DNA of 64,000 nucleotides. It comes from Taenia hydatigena (taxonomy: Eukaryota; Platyhelminthes; Cestoda; Cyclophyllidea; Taeniidae). How positions within the stretch are numbered: position 1 is the stretch's first letter; each line of letters starts with the position of its first letter. The position numbers and the translations under genes were made by a program. The stretch lies in the NCBI GenBank assembly GCA_036345935.2, contig JADWOT020001210.1:186001-250000 (forward strand). Reading direction: 5' to 3'. Below are positions 24,801 to 36,629 of this stretch, one piece after another. The notes below the pieces were generated by a model. The model was not told where the DNA came from, made no database searches, and saw only the letters and a program-made list of their open reading frames with translations.

Positions 24801-26631
24801 GATAAAAAAAATATATTCGTTCGTTTCTGCCTTTGTCTTGCTGTTGCCAAGGTTGATACATAAAAATAGATTTGTACTCACCAGTAAGAAGAGAGCAGGA
24901 AAGAAATTAATAAGATACACTTTGAATGGACAGCAATGAGGCTAATGTCACTTTGTCTGTGCGGCCTGACACATTGGCTTTATAGGTTAGATCCCTTTTA
25001 GTTCTTTGAATATTTTTATGTAAAAGTGGTCACCACTCCCAACATCACGTCTTCTTTTCAACTTTATGATCATTTCTGCTATGTTCGATACACAGAATAC
25101 CAACATGTCTCTGGCCTGCGAGAGTTTTCTTACACCCGCCTAAAATCTCACAAAAGAACCAATAAACTTGCAACTTATGACAGTCAACCTAAATGATGGT
25201 AATGGCGAACTCTTGGCCTGGAGGTTTAACTCTTTCTAAGTCATGAAGGCGTTGAGTCGCTTGACGTCCTCGCGGCCCCAACTCATTTGTACAGACGGTT
25301 TTACAAAAGTTACATGCAAGCGGAAGAAGAAGGTTGTATACATGGCACCAAAGGCACTGGCAGCAAGCATCCACTTTGCTTATGCTTTCTGTCGAAATCG
25401 CGCTCCCGTAACAGTTTTAGAACACCGCAGCCTACTCTTACAAGATATCGAAGAAAAATTAGGAAGCGTAGACATCCTAGGCTCTCTGCTACCCACCAAT
25501 AGTGAAAACTGGTGCATTTTGTTTCATGAGAGTAGTGAGTCCAATCATTTGCACTAAGCTCCCACTGGGCCCGAATTTCACAAGTTTTGACATCGTTGTC
25601 ACACAAAAACCTGTGTTGGCAACTCACGCCAATAGTGGGTTCTCTTCACCAGTCGCTTGATTTGCTCTTCTTTTCTTAATCGTTTAACCCTTTCGTTTCA
25701 AGTCCTACTAATCATGTTTTCATACAATCCGGCCCTTTTTATTCAAATTGGTTTAAGCTAATAGTGGCACACAGCGTCAAATCGTCTAATTTCCAGTTCA
25801 ATTTGCATTATTTGCATGCGAATTTTCTAATGCCTTTAATTTCGTTAGACAATACATCGACATTTAAATTAAATAAATAATTATTGCATAATATGCATGC
25901 TTAAACTGAGCGCACAATGTGCATTAGGTAACAAGCCCTGTTGGACAAACATCACCCACCTGGCAAACAACGATGGTGGACGGTTTTGGGATTGTGGTTA
26001 TGAGTAAGCGCCAATAACTGGTAAATGCTAATGGGTTCTGTTTACCTTGCAGCTAACTCTTCCTATTTCCGGTGGCCACAGTATCCGATGTCCATTGACT
26101 CATAATTGTGGCCGCATTTTGCAATGGTCTTTGCACGAATGGCCAGAAGCTCAGTTGCAATAGCAGATGTTTATCAAGGCACCGCAGTGTTTAGAGAGCA
26201 GCGCAAAATGGACTAAGGATATGGCTGGGTAGTCACCGTGCGATGTGATTGTGACTTCAAAAAACATTTAAAGTGAGAAAGAATAAGAGCGATTCTTCCA
26301 TAAATTTCCTAGCTTCCATCACAAAATCAATGTGCCGCATTACGTGGCTCTATCCTTCTGTATTTTGAAGTGTTGATAGCAGCGATGCAATCGATTAACG
26401 GATCACATTGAAGACTAAAGTAAGGTATACCAAACATTTTCAGATGCGCCAATTTATGCTGCAGAATACACGGCATTTCAGCTGTTCATGCTGTTTTTTT
26501 AATGAGGGCTTTTAAAAGCGTATCCTTGTTGCGTGAAATTGCTTTACTTTAATTAAAACCCCTTTTGTTTTTCCTCTTGGCTGTTCACAAACAGGAGGTA
26601 GTCAAGTGCCTGATAAACCTTTGCGTCGTGC
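21844..26631. other. No supportable gene
   Basis: AT-rich, with scattered short open frames. Two places deserve a glance but not a call: a strong T-rich acceptor on the minus strand near 24798-24815 followed by three mostly open frames, and overlapping open frames on both strands at 25243-25627. Neither has a recognisable motif, and the competing frames make them unsafe. Confidence 0.4.
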
Positions 26632-28795
26632 ATATGGGTGATTATGACTGTGTCATTTTATATCTTGATTATCCTGATTTCAAACATCGGGATTGTGGAC
26701 ACTTGAATGCCCTGGCTGATGGTCTCACATCAAAGCAAACTCTTGTTGTGACAGGCTCGATGTGGCAGGCGTTAGCTCCTTATTTGAACTTGGACTGCAT
26801 GCGAAAGATGTTCGAGGCCATAGGTGGTGCTCACTTTGCTCGTTTCCTAACCTACCTGATGTTTGTCGCATTTGGTGCAATACGTGGCAAAACAATTGGA
26901 CGGTCAATTTAGTGGAATTGGTACAGTGGGCCTGTCTCCACGTCATATGGAGAAGGACTATGGCTTTATACGCTTAAGCATGTTCATGATTAGTCGGTCT
27001 ATGACGGCATTCGATAAAGCGCCTAAAGGATCTCATACTAAACAATAGACAATGATACTGGAAGGATCTGCACTTTTTATTAATGCAGTGGGTGGATTGG
27101 TAACAAACTGAAAGTGATTTGAAATTGTCAAGCCGTAGAAAATATATTAGCTTAGTACTCTTACCTTTGTAGAGGCGTTTTCATAGGCTATAATGGTAGC
27201 TTTATCTCTCAACATATACCAATTTAGTTGAGAAATAAGAATTTTTGAAAAACCGGTAATTCTGAAATGCAAATTCGCTGCAAAAAGGCAGTTCGCCTGC
27301 ATTATTTGACTTAATTAGCCGGTCAGAAAGGATGCCTAATTTCGCGACTAGATATTCCAGACTTTGTCTGTTTTCCTGCGGACCGCCTCATCACACGCGC
27401 GACATCCGGTGGCGTGTACTCGCAGACGCCGAGACACACTTTCCTGCCTCAGCCCTGGCTGCTAACCACCCCCATTGAATTTGAATTGTAAATTTACTCA
27501 CCACCTCACATTGGTCGATATACGCTCTAATTTCACGTTGCAAACTAAGGAATGTAGATTCTATAATTAGACTTCGTTGATTTTACTTTCTAGTGAGTAA
27601 CTTAACGCTCTCTAACTATTGTTCAAATGAGAGGGCAACAACCTGAGATGGGTGAGTGCTACGAGATATAATCCGCAGTCGCAATCGTCATCAGACTTTA
27701 AGTCTAGGCCAAAGCTAACCTCAAATCATGTGAGTGTCAGTGAGATGCGAAAGGTGGTGCATAATTTATAATCTTTGATGTTAGGGTCCCTATATTTTGC
27801 AATCTTAAGTAATTTGAACCGAAAACTAACTGATTAATGGTTCAATTACCATGAGGCTGGAATTTTAACGCTAAACAGGGTGACATATAAAACTTGCAGG
27901 AACCTGATAAGCCTGTGTAAGTGGGTTCGCCAGTTGATTTTGCTTGATGCGTTTAATAATTCAACGTGTACCTGGCTCAGCTGCCCATGTAAGTGTTGCA
28001 TGCTCTGTTAGGAAATTACTTTGGAGTCCATACACCAACTTGCCATTATAATATCACATCATCAGGAGAGCGTGCTCATTAGTGGTTTAAGTGGGAGCTA
28101 AGAACGTGATAGTCGACCACTTTATTGTGCTATCATATTCTCCACGTAAAACCACCAGCAAGATATGAAGCATGTTGTCAGTGCCTGGTTCATCTGCAGC
28201 TAGTCAGATTTAAATAACCTGTCGGCTAAAATGTTAAATGACTGAAAAGCAAAACCATCCATCTAAACAGCTATACTCCCAACTGAGCAGCAGCCCTCAT
28301 GGGTTTATTCATTCACACGGTAAAATCTGAGAGGCCGTGCTGTCTTTTCTACGTTCTCTGAGAATAAGTACGCACTAACAATAACACTAAGAAACTGGAT
28401 TTTGGAACACAATTATTTGGTTGAACCGAACCATGGGCAAGTTTGGGAACTGGGCATGCATTATCGGCCTCCTAAGCAGTGGCAGTGAGCATTCGTTTTG
28501 TCATAAGAAGACGATTGGCAACGATGAACTTGATTAATTTGGGACACAATTTTAGTGAAATGGCCCGCAATGCTCGAAGGTCACACACTGGTGACTACGG
28601 AATTACCCGGAGGACAAGGAATGTCTTGTAAGTGAGTGACTTGCATCGTATATCGCGAAGTGAGTGCGATCGACAATCTAATGCGTCTACCAACGGCGTG
28701 GGTGTACATGAAGGCGATAAAGCCTTCGTGGGTAGTATGAGTGTACAACCCTTCCACAATCATTACATTTCGATACTAGTACTGCCCCACTTCAT
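26632..28795 (+). repeat. Copy A of the three-copy gene-bearing segment (5' truncated)
   Basis: Homologous in direct orientation to B (34.93-36.6 kb) and C (42.76-44.88 kb), with roughly 75-80% identity by eye. It starts abruptly at 26632 inside the coding exon of the family, so it lacks the first exon, the intron and most of the second exon. Past the coding part it keeps the shared non-coding 3' region as far as a block ending TCGATACTAGTACTGCCC, where C also ends its match. Confidence 0.85.
26636..26960 (+). pseudogene. Truncated copy of unknown-function gene (copy A)
   Basis: The frame opens with the conserved DYDCVILYLDYPDF block and runs through the conserved LVVTGSMWQA and LDCM-KMFEA blocks. 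It then diverges; the next conserved block (NLVE-VQW-CLH) is only found in a different frame, so an indel separates them. In about 61 aligned codons against copy B, my hand count of substitutions is 7 at first, 8 at second and 18 at third positions. That pattern points to past selection on this frame. The copy lacks a start and all upstream sequence. Confidence 0.6.
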
Positions 28796-28894
28796 GATTG
28801 CGTGACTTCTTTTAACTTCTTTCTTTCTGCCTTTGCTTTTCTTGATCTCTCTCCTCATTTCCTTACCTATAACAATTTCGAGTCCACTAGTAGA

Positions 28895-29622
28895 TGCCTC
28901 TCTTGGCAATAAATTTCAAGCAAAGCAGAGACTAAAAGAAACACACAACGCGTTGGTGTGTTGGTCTTTGAATAATCTTTTGCCTTCTGCTATCCCCTTT
29001 TAAAATAAGCAAGACAATAAGGTATTGAACAACCACCTTTCTCTTTCTGCAGGGTGGTGCCACCCCAAAAGCCGATGAAATGTAGGAATGCTCACCAGAC
29101 GAGTTGTGTGTCGATTAGCTAAATACAGTCGACCAAGTCGAGTTTTGCGTCAGCAGGCACCACGTTCAACTGCGAGTGTTTGAGCGTGTCATATGAAATA
29201 TTTAATGCAAATTTATAAGGGCATGCAATATCTTGACGGAGTTGCGCGTTTACTCAATATCTTGTTAGTAGCGACATTCCATTTGCCTAGGTGGAGAAGA
29301 CCTGGTCTGATCTGGTGGTGGCAAATGAGACGAGTGCTAGAGTTCGACAATGCCGCAATCATAAAAGGATCCCTGAAACTGTTCGCACTTAGGAATCTAT
29401 GGTTGCATATAACTTACTACGGAGAGGACAAATTTTACAAAAGTTGGATGCTTGCCAATATTTCGAATGCATTCGTCAGGCTGGTTAATCGATCAGACAA
29501 AACACATGAGACTATGCGTATTTTGGTTGGATGGACATCCTTGTCGTAATGGCTACGATGCACGTAGAGATTGAGGCACAGCTTGCATTGGCAGGGGAAA
29601 GGTTTGAGTGGGACCTGCCCGA
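28895..29622 (-). repeat. Second repeat family, short copy next to A
   Basis: Matches 45385-46125 in direct orientation, and its right part matches 38330-38500 inverted. On the minus strand it ends in an open frame terminating at 29435 that is conserved in all three copies: CQCKLC followed by a histidine-rich stretch and DVHPTKI, closing in QLL and a stop. Homology stops at about 29622, so this copy lacks the pyrimidine-rich arm found in the other two. Confidence 0.8.
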
Positions 29623-30024
29623 CCGCTACAATCGTTGCCTATCCAAAAGTAAGGTTGATTTGCGGCATTAAATCTTCTTTGCCGGACGGAAAATAATTAA
29701 ATATAACTTATTGGGTAAATTTCGCTGCTTAGATCATGTTTAATCAAGTAGAAATCGGCATGAAGAGTGCGCCTCTGGAGTAAGAACTAACATCATAAGA
29801 TTTTGTTTATAGATTAATATAATGTCTGCTAAATAAATAAACCAGAACATGAATGAAGAAACTCTGTCTAATCTCTCATCACTTGTGGGCAGTTGCTATT
29901 CCAAGATTGTAAGTTAAAAAGTGGTAGTTTTTCGGTACAAATTGTTGGCTCTTTCCGTGAGGTTCGTAAACCGGCCAGCAACATGGAACCTTTGGATTGC
30001 AAAGTCAATTCTTAAAGCAAATTT
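29623..30024. other. Spacer, nothing seen
   Basis: About 400 bases of AT-rich sequence between two repeats, with no open frame or motif of note. Confidence 0.5.
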
Positions 30025-30430
30025 ATGACTCAGTTAAGCACGATTTATTTCAGTTTAGGTGAGATTATCATCTTAGGTCTTTTTTGCCAGAGAATGCTAT
30101 AAACGTTTTCCTATTGATGACTTTATCTTGTTTCTTTCGAATAGTCGATGTAGAAGGTTGTGAGGACAGGAAACGTCTCACAGCAGTAACTTAGGCTTGG
30201 ACTGTTACAATCCTAAGTTAACGCTGCGAGGACCTAATTAAGCTAGCTACTCTGTCGACCTTTTCCTTTGCTGATCTCTAAGCTGAATCACAACTCGTTC
30301 TGCAATGTGGCTGTAGAACCAATGGGAGATTAAGGCAGCATTTTTAAATGCAATATGATAGTTAATACACTGAACACTAGTAAGCCAGTGCATATGGTTA
30401 CAATGCGTAGCTCCATACTTTCAATTGTAA
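30025..30430 (+). repeat. Inverted dispersed repeat, left copy
   Basis: The reverse complement of this stretch is found at 53040-53485. Shared blocks in order include CAGTTAAGCACGATTTA, CTTTTTTGCCAGAG, GAGGACCTAATTAAGC, CTACTCTGTCGAC, TTCTGCAATGTGGCTGT and GCAGCATTTTTAAATGC. Identity is roughly 75-80% with small indels. No coding capacity is evident. The size fits a short non-autonomous element, class unknown. Confidence 0.85.
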
Positions 30431-33400
30431 CGGTATTTTCCGCGCTAAAACATGGAGAATTGTAATCCTAGTGACTAAGTTATTTTAATATTCATTACAT
30501 TGAATTTGGTAGTTAAGTTATGTGAATGCATTACACGTCGTTAGAATTAGTAAATCCGCCTAGAGTTCTGTGGACTATTGCTTCGATCGCAATGATCGCC
30601 TTGTGGCGAGAAGTCTGCCGGTGTTCTTGCAGGCACTTGAATTGGGTGGCTCGGTGCCAGTACGACTACACCGTCGCGTAGACAGACGCAGTCAGAGATG
30701 GGCTGGATAGTGCTCCATATCCATCCGCAACAACATGCCATTTACGGGGCTGTGTGGCAGTGCTTCCGCGTCAAGGTAGAATGCACTTTGGTAAACGAAT
30801 GTTCCACTGTCGTTCGGTCATAACAAACGGTCATGCATTCTATTCATGCTATTATCCTTGAAGATGCACACTTAATTAGCATTAAGGCCAAAGGTGGCGT
30901 TGGAAATTGTCTCGACATTCGTTACGAATCGAGCTGCAATGTGCTATTGCATGGAGTTGTAAATCCGTGTGTTCCAGTTTCTGGCAAGTGCCTTACCACA
31001 GTGCCGAACTGTTCTATCCCTAGTGATTGCGATTGACAGCTTATCTAAACAGGCTAACTTTGTTTGTTTCGCCACTCTGCAATGCTCTTGGCGCGTATGC
31101 GCAAATGCCTTCAGTTTATGCCATGCATTACATTACAGCTCAACTTGCAATCCGTGGCGAAACGCGTCACTACTGCACGGAACGTTGTCTGCATTACCTG
31201 ACGTGGGAGTCACTATAAGACCACCTTCGGTTATGCCATGCCTGTGCAAATTCGTCTGCTTATTGGGCTTACTTTGTCATGGTTGCTTTCTCATGTTTTA
31301 ATGTTTCTTGCTTTACAGATATTCCCGACGAACTGTTTAGGCTAAGGCGGGAGAGGAGTGCAATGCTTGCATAAGATCAGTAAGCATCCATTGCGTTTTG
31401 TTGGAAGCCTTTACATTTCATTAGCCTCATGGCTATTTTCGACAACAAGACAGTATGGACTTGTCATTGCTGTAGCTTCAAACAACGGGCAATCTTTTTT
31501 TTGCCCCATGCGAACCTTTACTCAGACACGTGTTTTCCAAGACAGAACAATTGCATATTTGGTTCTTGGGTTGTAATATGGACACTGCAAGCTGGATTTT
31601 ATTAAATTTATCGGCTGCCTGTGACCCTCTGTAAAATTCTGCTTGCATGTCGGGGGACTATATTAGACTTCACTAATCAGCATGCCCGGTATCTCTGGGT
31701 TACATCATCAAAGTTGACTCTCCAGTAAAGCTTCCATCGCAATAGTCCTAACACCCAAATAACATCGTCCACAGTGCGACGACGAATCCAGATGCTAAAC
31801 GGCAAAATAGGGCAAGTCTGAGAGAGAAAGCAAGGGTCTCAGTAAAGGCGACGGCACATCAGCAGAAGACTTGCCCATGATTATCCAACCTGAAGGTGAG
31901 TAGATAGACATGGAGATGCCCTAATGCCAAATCAAGCACGTAATAGAACGGACTCATCGAGTCATATAAGCGTTGCGAACAATCCTTTCTGCAAAAAGTA
32001 CCAGACTTTAGCAAAGTTCAATTCTCACTGTCACATCATCTCTTACTCAATGATCAGGTGGGTATTGGAAGGGACAAATAATAATTGGCCATGAGAAGGG
32101 TTCCTGCAATGCCTGCTTAGCTAAACGCCCTGATATGCAAAACGGCATCAATGTCTTAGTATCCCTAACTTTGTCCTGAGTGCACTTACTGTACTAATGC
32201 AACGCGAGTGTTTATAAGGGACATCAATCAATAATTTATCGTCGAAGCTTAACACGAATACATTAAGTGGTGTCAAGGATCGTTCCTTCACAGGCATGTT
32301 TGAGTGCGTGATACCCCACTTCTTATTTTTGCACAGTTGCTTCTCCCACTGATTCGAAATTTGCTGCATCGGACTCGCCGATCGGTTGATGCCATCAAAA
32401 GAAGGAGAAAGCGGGAAACAGCTATAATGAAGGATCTTATTGACACGCAATCCAAATATTATATCGGAATCCCTTCTGCGCTATTCTGCCTGTTGCAACG
32501 AATGCTTGCAGCAAATTCTTAGATTCTACCAGGACGAGCAAATGTGGAAAATTTGCAATCAACTCTGGTATTTAAAACTAAAAAAGGCACATTCATGTGC
32601 ATTTAACCTTAATCTTTCCACGTTTCTCCCAACGTCTTTAGGCCATTCATGTGTTCATTGCAATGCAGCCTACAGTTTGCAAAGTTTGATCCAAATGGGT
32701 CAAGAAGGGCGGGGCATTTGACGACGTGTCCGAATCGTGGTTAGTGGAAACAGCTTAGATAACTCATTTACTCTACTAGCATCAATGACATTGCACGGAG
32801 CCTTTAAGACCGTATCTGGCACACCACTAAGCATACTAAGTACTATCAAATACAAATTAATGCAGGTCCAACACAGATTCGCCTACGGTAGCAGCATCAT
32901 TGCGTTCAATTTGCCACGGTTCTAGGCAAGCATAATAATATGGACTGCGTGCGAAAATGCTAAAGGACTTGGTTACCACATGGCTATTTAGAAAGGCCTT
33001 AACTTCGATTAGCTACCGGCGCAGGAAATGGGAACATGAAATGAGGCTTTTACACTTGTTGCCCCAAATGAGGATCAATGAAAACACTCGTTCACGAAAT
33101 TGCGCATATTAAATTAAGATGGATGTTCGGGGGCTGCAACAGCAACAACACTGACATGAGCACTCAGAGAATGGAATACAGTATGCAAATAGGATTATGT
33201 TTGAAAAGCAAAATGTAATTTTACACTCGTTACTTGCATCGGCTTTGATGCTAAACGGAACACAGTAAATTGCCTTTTAAGGAATTCGATTGAAGTGCAT
33301 GGTCAGGCTTTGGGCATTCGCTCAGGTTCCACAGCACTCTGTTTTACTAAATACAAACCATCCTCACATCAGTAACGCTTGTAGACGGTGTGTATAGGTT

Positions 33401-34020
33401 TACAGGAAGGCAGCGGTAGAAGAATGATTGATTTAGCACACAAAATGAACATGCTAATTTTGCGCAGATCCCACCAATGCGCGACTATTCGCGAAAGCAA
33501 ATTCTATCCATTGCATTCGTTTGGTCTTATTGTCAGACTTAATGGTTGGGAAGCGTGGCGAGTGGGTAAAGAAATCGTTGAATGCGAAAAGTGAATTCGC
33601 AAGGCATGCACGAAGGAGCACCTTTAAGTACATGAAGACGGCAAACACACCAGCCCGACAGGTTGTTTTCTTTATAATTTACATACTGGATCTCCAAAAC
33701 AATGCGACATCCTTATCCTTAGATGTTACTACTAAAGATTTGGAAGAGAAACTTTTCAAGAACCCGTTAAATGACTTAAAGTGCCAATCAATCACAACTA
33801 CCTCTGTGCGAATAACCACGTCTTATTGAACGAATTTTCGAAGTAGACTGCACCTATCCTCTAACATCCATAATCACTCGTCTTATTTAACTTGTGCACC
33901 TACAGCTCTTCTCAATAAAAGCTAAAAGTGCCAATCGCAGGTTGCTCATTGCATTTAGTCGCCAAGCAGCGCCTACCATTGTGCCTAGGTTATTAGTTTA
34001 GCCAACATCTTAAAGATGTG
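30431..34020. other. No supportable gene
   Basis: Several open frames (30833-31036, 31027-31218, 32440-32721 and 33521-33829, all plus) have protein-like composition but no motif, no clear splice frame and rival frames. The spacing from copy A to copy B is about 8.3 kb and from B to C about 7.8 kb, yet this interval and 38.5-41.9 kb do not look alike. Confidence 0.4.
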
Positions 34021-36616
34021 TACATATACCTGTCCACGTCACGTCACAGAACAAGACACTTTAATATCTTAATGCATTATACTCTAAAATCACGCTCTAA
34101 AATCTGACAGGTTTTCCACTAGTGATAAATAAGTCGGCATAATATCGCCATAAATATCAAGAATGTGCCGCTGGGACTCGCACACATCCTCCAAAGCAGA
34201 TCTGAGTAGCACCAGAGTCTTATTTGGTCGTTAGGCTTTGCTGATTGGCTGCATGAGAGAAGTGATTGGAATTGAATGATGATCACTTTTCGCATAAAAG
34301 AGCCTCCACTTGAATAGTTTACATTAGATTTTGCGTCGTAATGTCTCAGGTGGGTTTCATTAACTCTACATCCGTTGCATGTCTTCACCAAATCCCTTTC
34401 GCATTCATATCCTCTCCGAACGCTGCTATAATTTACCATTAATATTTCTGGTTTAGGAGAAAGCAACAGATGAGCGACTAAATCAAGACCTTCCCATTCA
34501 AATTTTCAGTTTCCACCACAGTGTAAAGGACATTAAATGGCTGGACTTACACCTCTGCAGGATACTTTTCCCTACAAATGCGGAGAAAAACCCTCGTTAT
34601 TTTCATCTCGCAAGACATTATTACAATGACGTAGAAAAGTCCTTTCGTGACTTCGCATCGAGAGTGATTCCTGCTGATGCACAATTTCCGATTAGCTGTT
34701 TGATCACCACGCCATATCGCTGCATGAGAACGTCGACACATGGGATGAAATGATACAGGTGCAACTTGCTGGTAATGGATTCTGCTTCCTCCACTCGTCT
34801 CTTCTTGGACGTGTCTACAGATGTTCCCAACTTTTCAGACCAGTGGGATCCATTTTTCAGGACGACAGGTGGCATCGTACTGGACACGTTTGAATGGTCC
34901 GAAGAAGGTGAAGAAGGAGGAGAAAGGGTCCAGCCGAGCGACTATGACTGTGTCATCTTATATCTTGATTATCCGGATTTTGAACATCGGGATTGTAGAC
35001 ACCTGAATGCCATAGCCGATGTCTTCACGTCAAAGCAAATGCTGGTTGTGACGGGCTCGATGTGGCAAGCCTCAGATCTCTGTCCAAACTTGGACTGCAT
35101 GCAAAAGATGTTTGAGGCTGTGGGTGGCTTCGGATTTCCCCCCTTTTCTAATTCATCGAATAATTTTCGCATTTGGTGCAACCGGAGGCAAAACAAAGGG
35201 ACGATCAATTTAGTAGAGATGGTACAGTGGGCCTGTCTCCATATCATACGGAGAAGAAGGAGAGCCTTACAGGCTTACGCATATCCTCCATTAGCCGGTC
35301 TATGAAGGCATTTATTAAGGTGTAAAAAAGCTTTGAAAATAAATGTTATGCAATAATACTTGCAAAAGTCTACACCTTTTATCAATGCAGTGGGTTGGTT
35401 CGGGACAACATAAAAGGGGTAAGATATTAGCCCTGCGCAAAAACTCCTTGTGGAGACGTTTGCGTAGAGTATAATGGTACCATAATCACTCAGCACCAGA
35501 CCACGGCGTAGGAGAATAAGTTTCTTTTATTATTAATAATTTTGAAACACAAATTTGATGCATCAAAGGCTGTCTGCTTGCATTATCTGACTAAAATAAT
35601 CGGTCAGAAAGGATGCTTGACTTTGCGACTAGATAGTTCTGACTTCGTCTGCTTTCTTATGGATCGCACAATCCTACGCGTGGTATCTGGTGGCATGTAC
35701 TTACAAGCACCGAGACACCATTTTTCTTCCTCAACCCTTATTGATGACCTTTCAACATCGAAGTTGAGTTGTGAATTTACTCACCGCTTTACAGTGGTCG
35801 GTACACACGCTGAGTTAACGCTGAAGACTAAGGAATGTAGATTTTAAAATTAGACAACGTTGATTTTGTTTTCCAGTGACTGACTTTACGCTCTCTAAGT
35901 GTTGTTCAAACGAGAGTACATCAGCTTGAGATCGGTGAGCGTTACACGTTATGATCCGCAGTCGTTATCATAATCAGATTTCAAATTAAAGTCAAAGCTA
36001 GCCTCAAGTTGTGTGAGTGTCATTAAGGTGCAAAAGGTGGCGCGTGGTTAAATGAACCTTTGATATTAGGACCCCCACTTTTGCACACGTTTGGGTAGTC
36101 TGTGTCGAACATCAATTGATTGACAAAATATGGCCTAATTGTGTTAGCTGCCTGTGCTTTGCACTTCCCTCTATAATCACCGAAGAATTGGATGAGGCAG
36201 GTGTTATTACCATAAGATTGACCTTTCAAATACTAAACACAGCGATGCATTTTTAGCAGAAACCTAATAGGCCTTTGAATGTGGGTTCCCTGGTTGTTTG
36301 TTTTCTGGAGACGTCCAATATTTTCACATGTACTTGGATCAGCTGCCCATGTAAGTGTTTGTGTTCTTGCTGCCATTAAATCACACCATCGGGAGAGCAT
36401 AAGCATTGGTGGTTTAAGTGAGAGTTGGGAGTGTAATAGTCGAACACTTCATTGCGCCATCATATTCTATCCGTATATTTACCAGTAAGATATGACGTTG
36501 TTAGCAGTAGCCGAGTCATCTGCAGTCACAGTCACTTTCGATGGCAAGCCAGTCAGGTACAAATTAGCTGTCAAACAAAGCGTTAAATGATTGATCAGCC
36601 AAGCCACCCACCGGAA
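34021..36616 (+). repeat. Copy B of the three-copy gene-bearing segment
   Basis: Aligns with C from their left ends (ATACCTGTCCACGTCACGTCAC here, TATACCTGCTCACGTAACGTTACGTCAC in C), through the shared exons and intron, into the 3' non-coding part. It stops near 36616, earlier than A and C, and is followed at once by an inverted copy of the second repeat family. Copy B is the most complete for the coding part. Confidence 0.85.
34341..35305 (+). pseudogene. Two-exon gene of unknown function with one in-frame stop (copy B)
   Basis: Exon 1 ends ATG-TCT-CAG at 34349 before donor GTGGGT. The 107-nt intron ends TGGTTTAG at 34456. Exon 2 begins GAGAAAGCAACAGATG and stays in one frame to 35305, about 280 codons, interrupted only by a TGA at 34751-34753. 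Chance would give many stops over that length. Copy C keeps both splice sites and the same frame, with conserved blocks KD-KWLD, PIS-LITT, LDVSTDVPNF, LYLDYPD, DCRHLNA and NLVEMVQW. I recognise no domain. The ATG may be the start or internal, since the frame is open for a few codons upstream. It may be a decaying gene duplicate or a transposon gene with an intron. The TGA could also be a sequencing error. Confidence 0.6.
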
Positions 36617-36629
36617 CCCATTTTGGGGG

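Noticed and set aside
24560..24815. Possible minus-strand exon after a strong T-rich acceptor
   Set aside because: All three frames are mostly open, the most protein-like one contains a stop, and no donor or motif settles the choice.
25243..25627. Overlapping long frames on both strands, one with TKVTCKRKKK
   Set aside because: Three overlapping frames are open at once, none has a motif or splice support, so no strand can be preferred.
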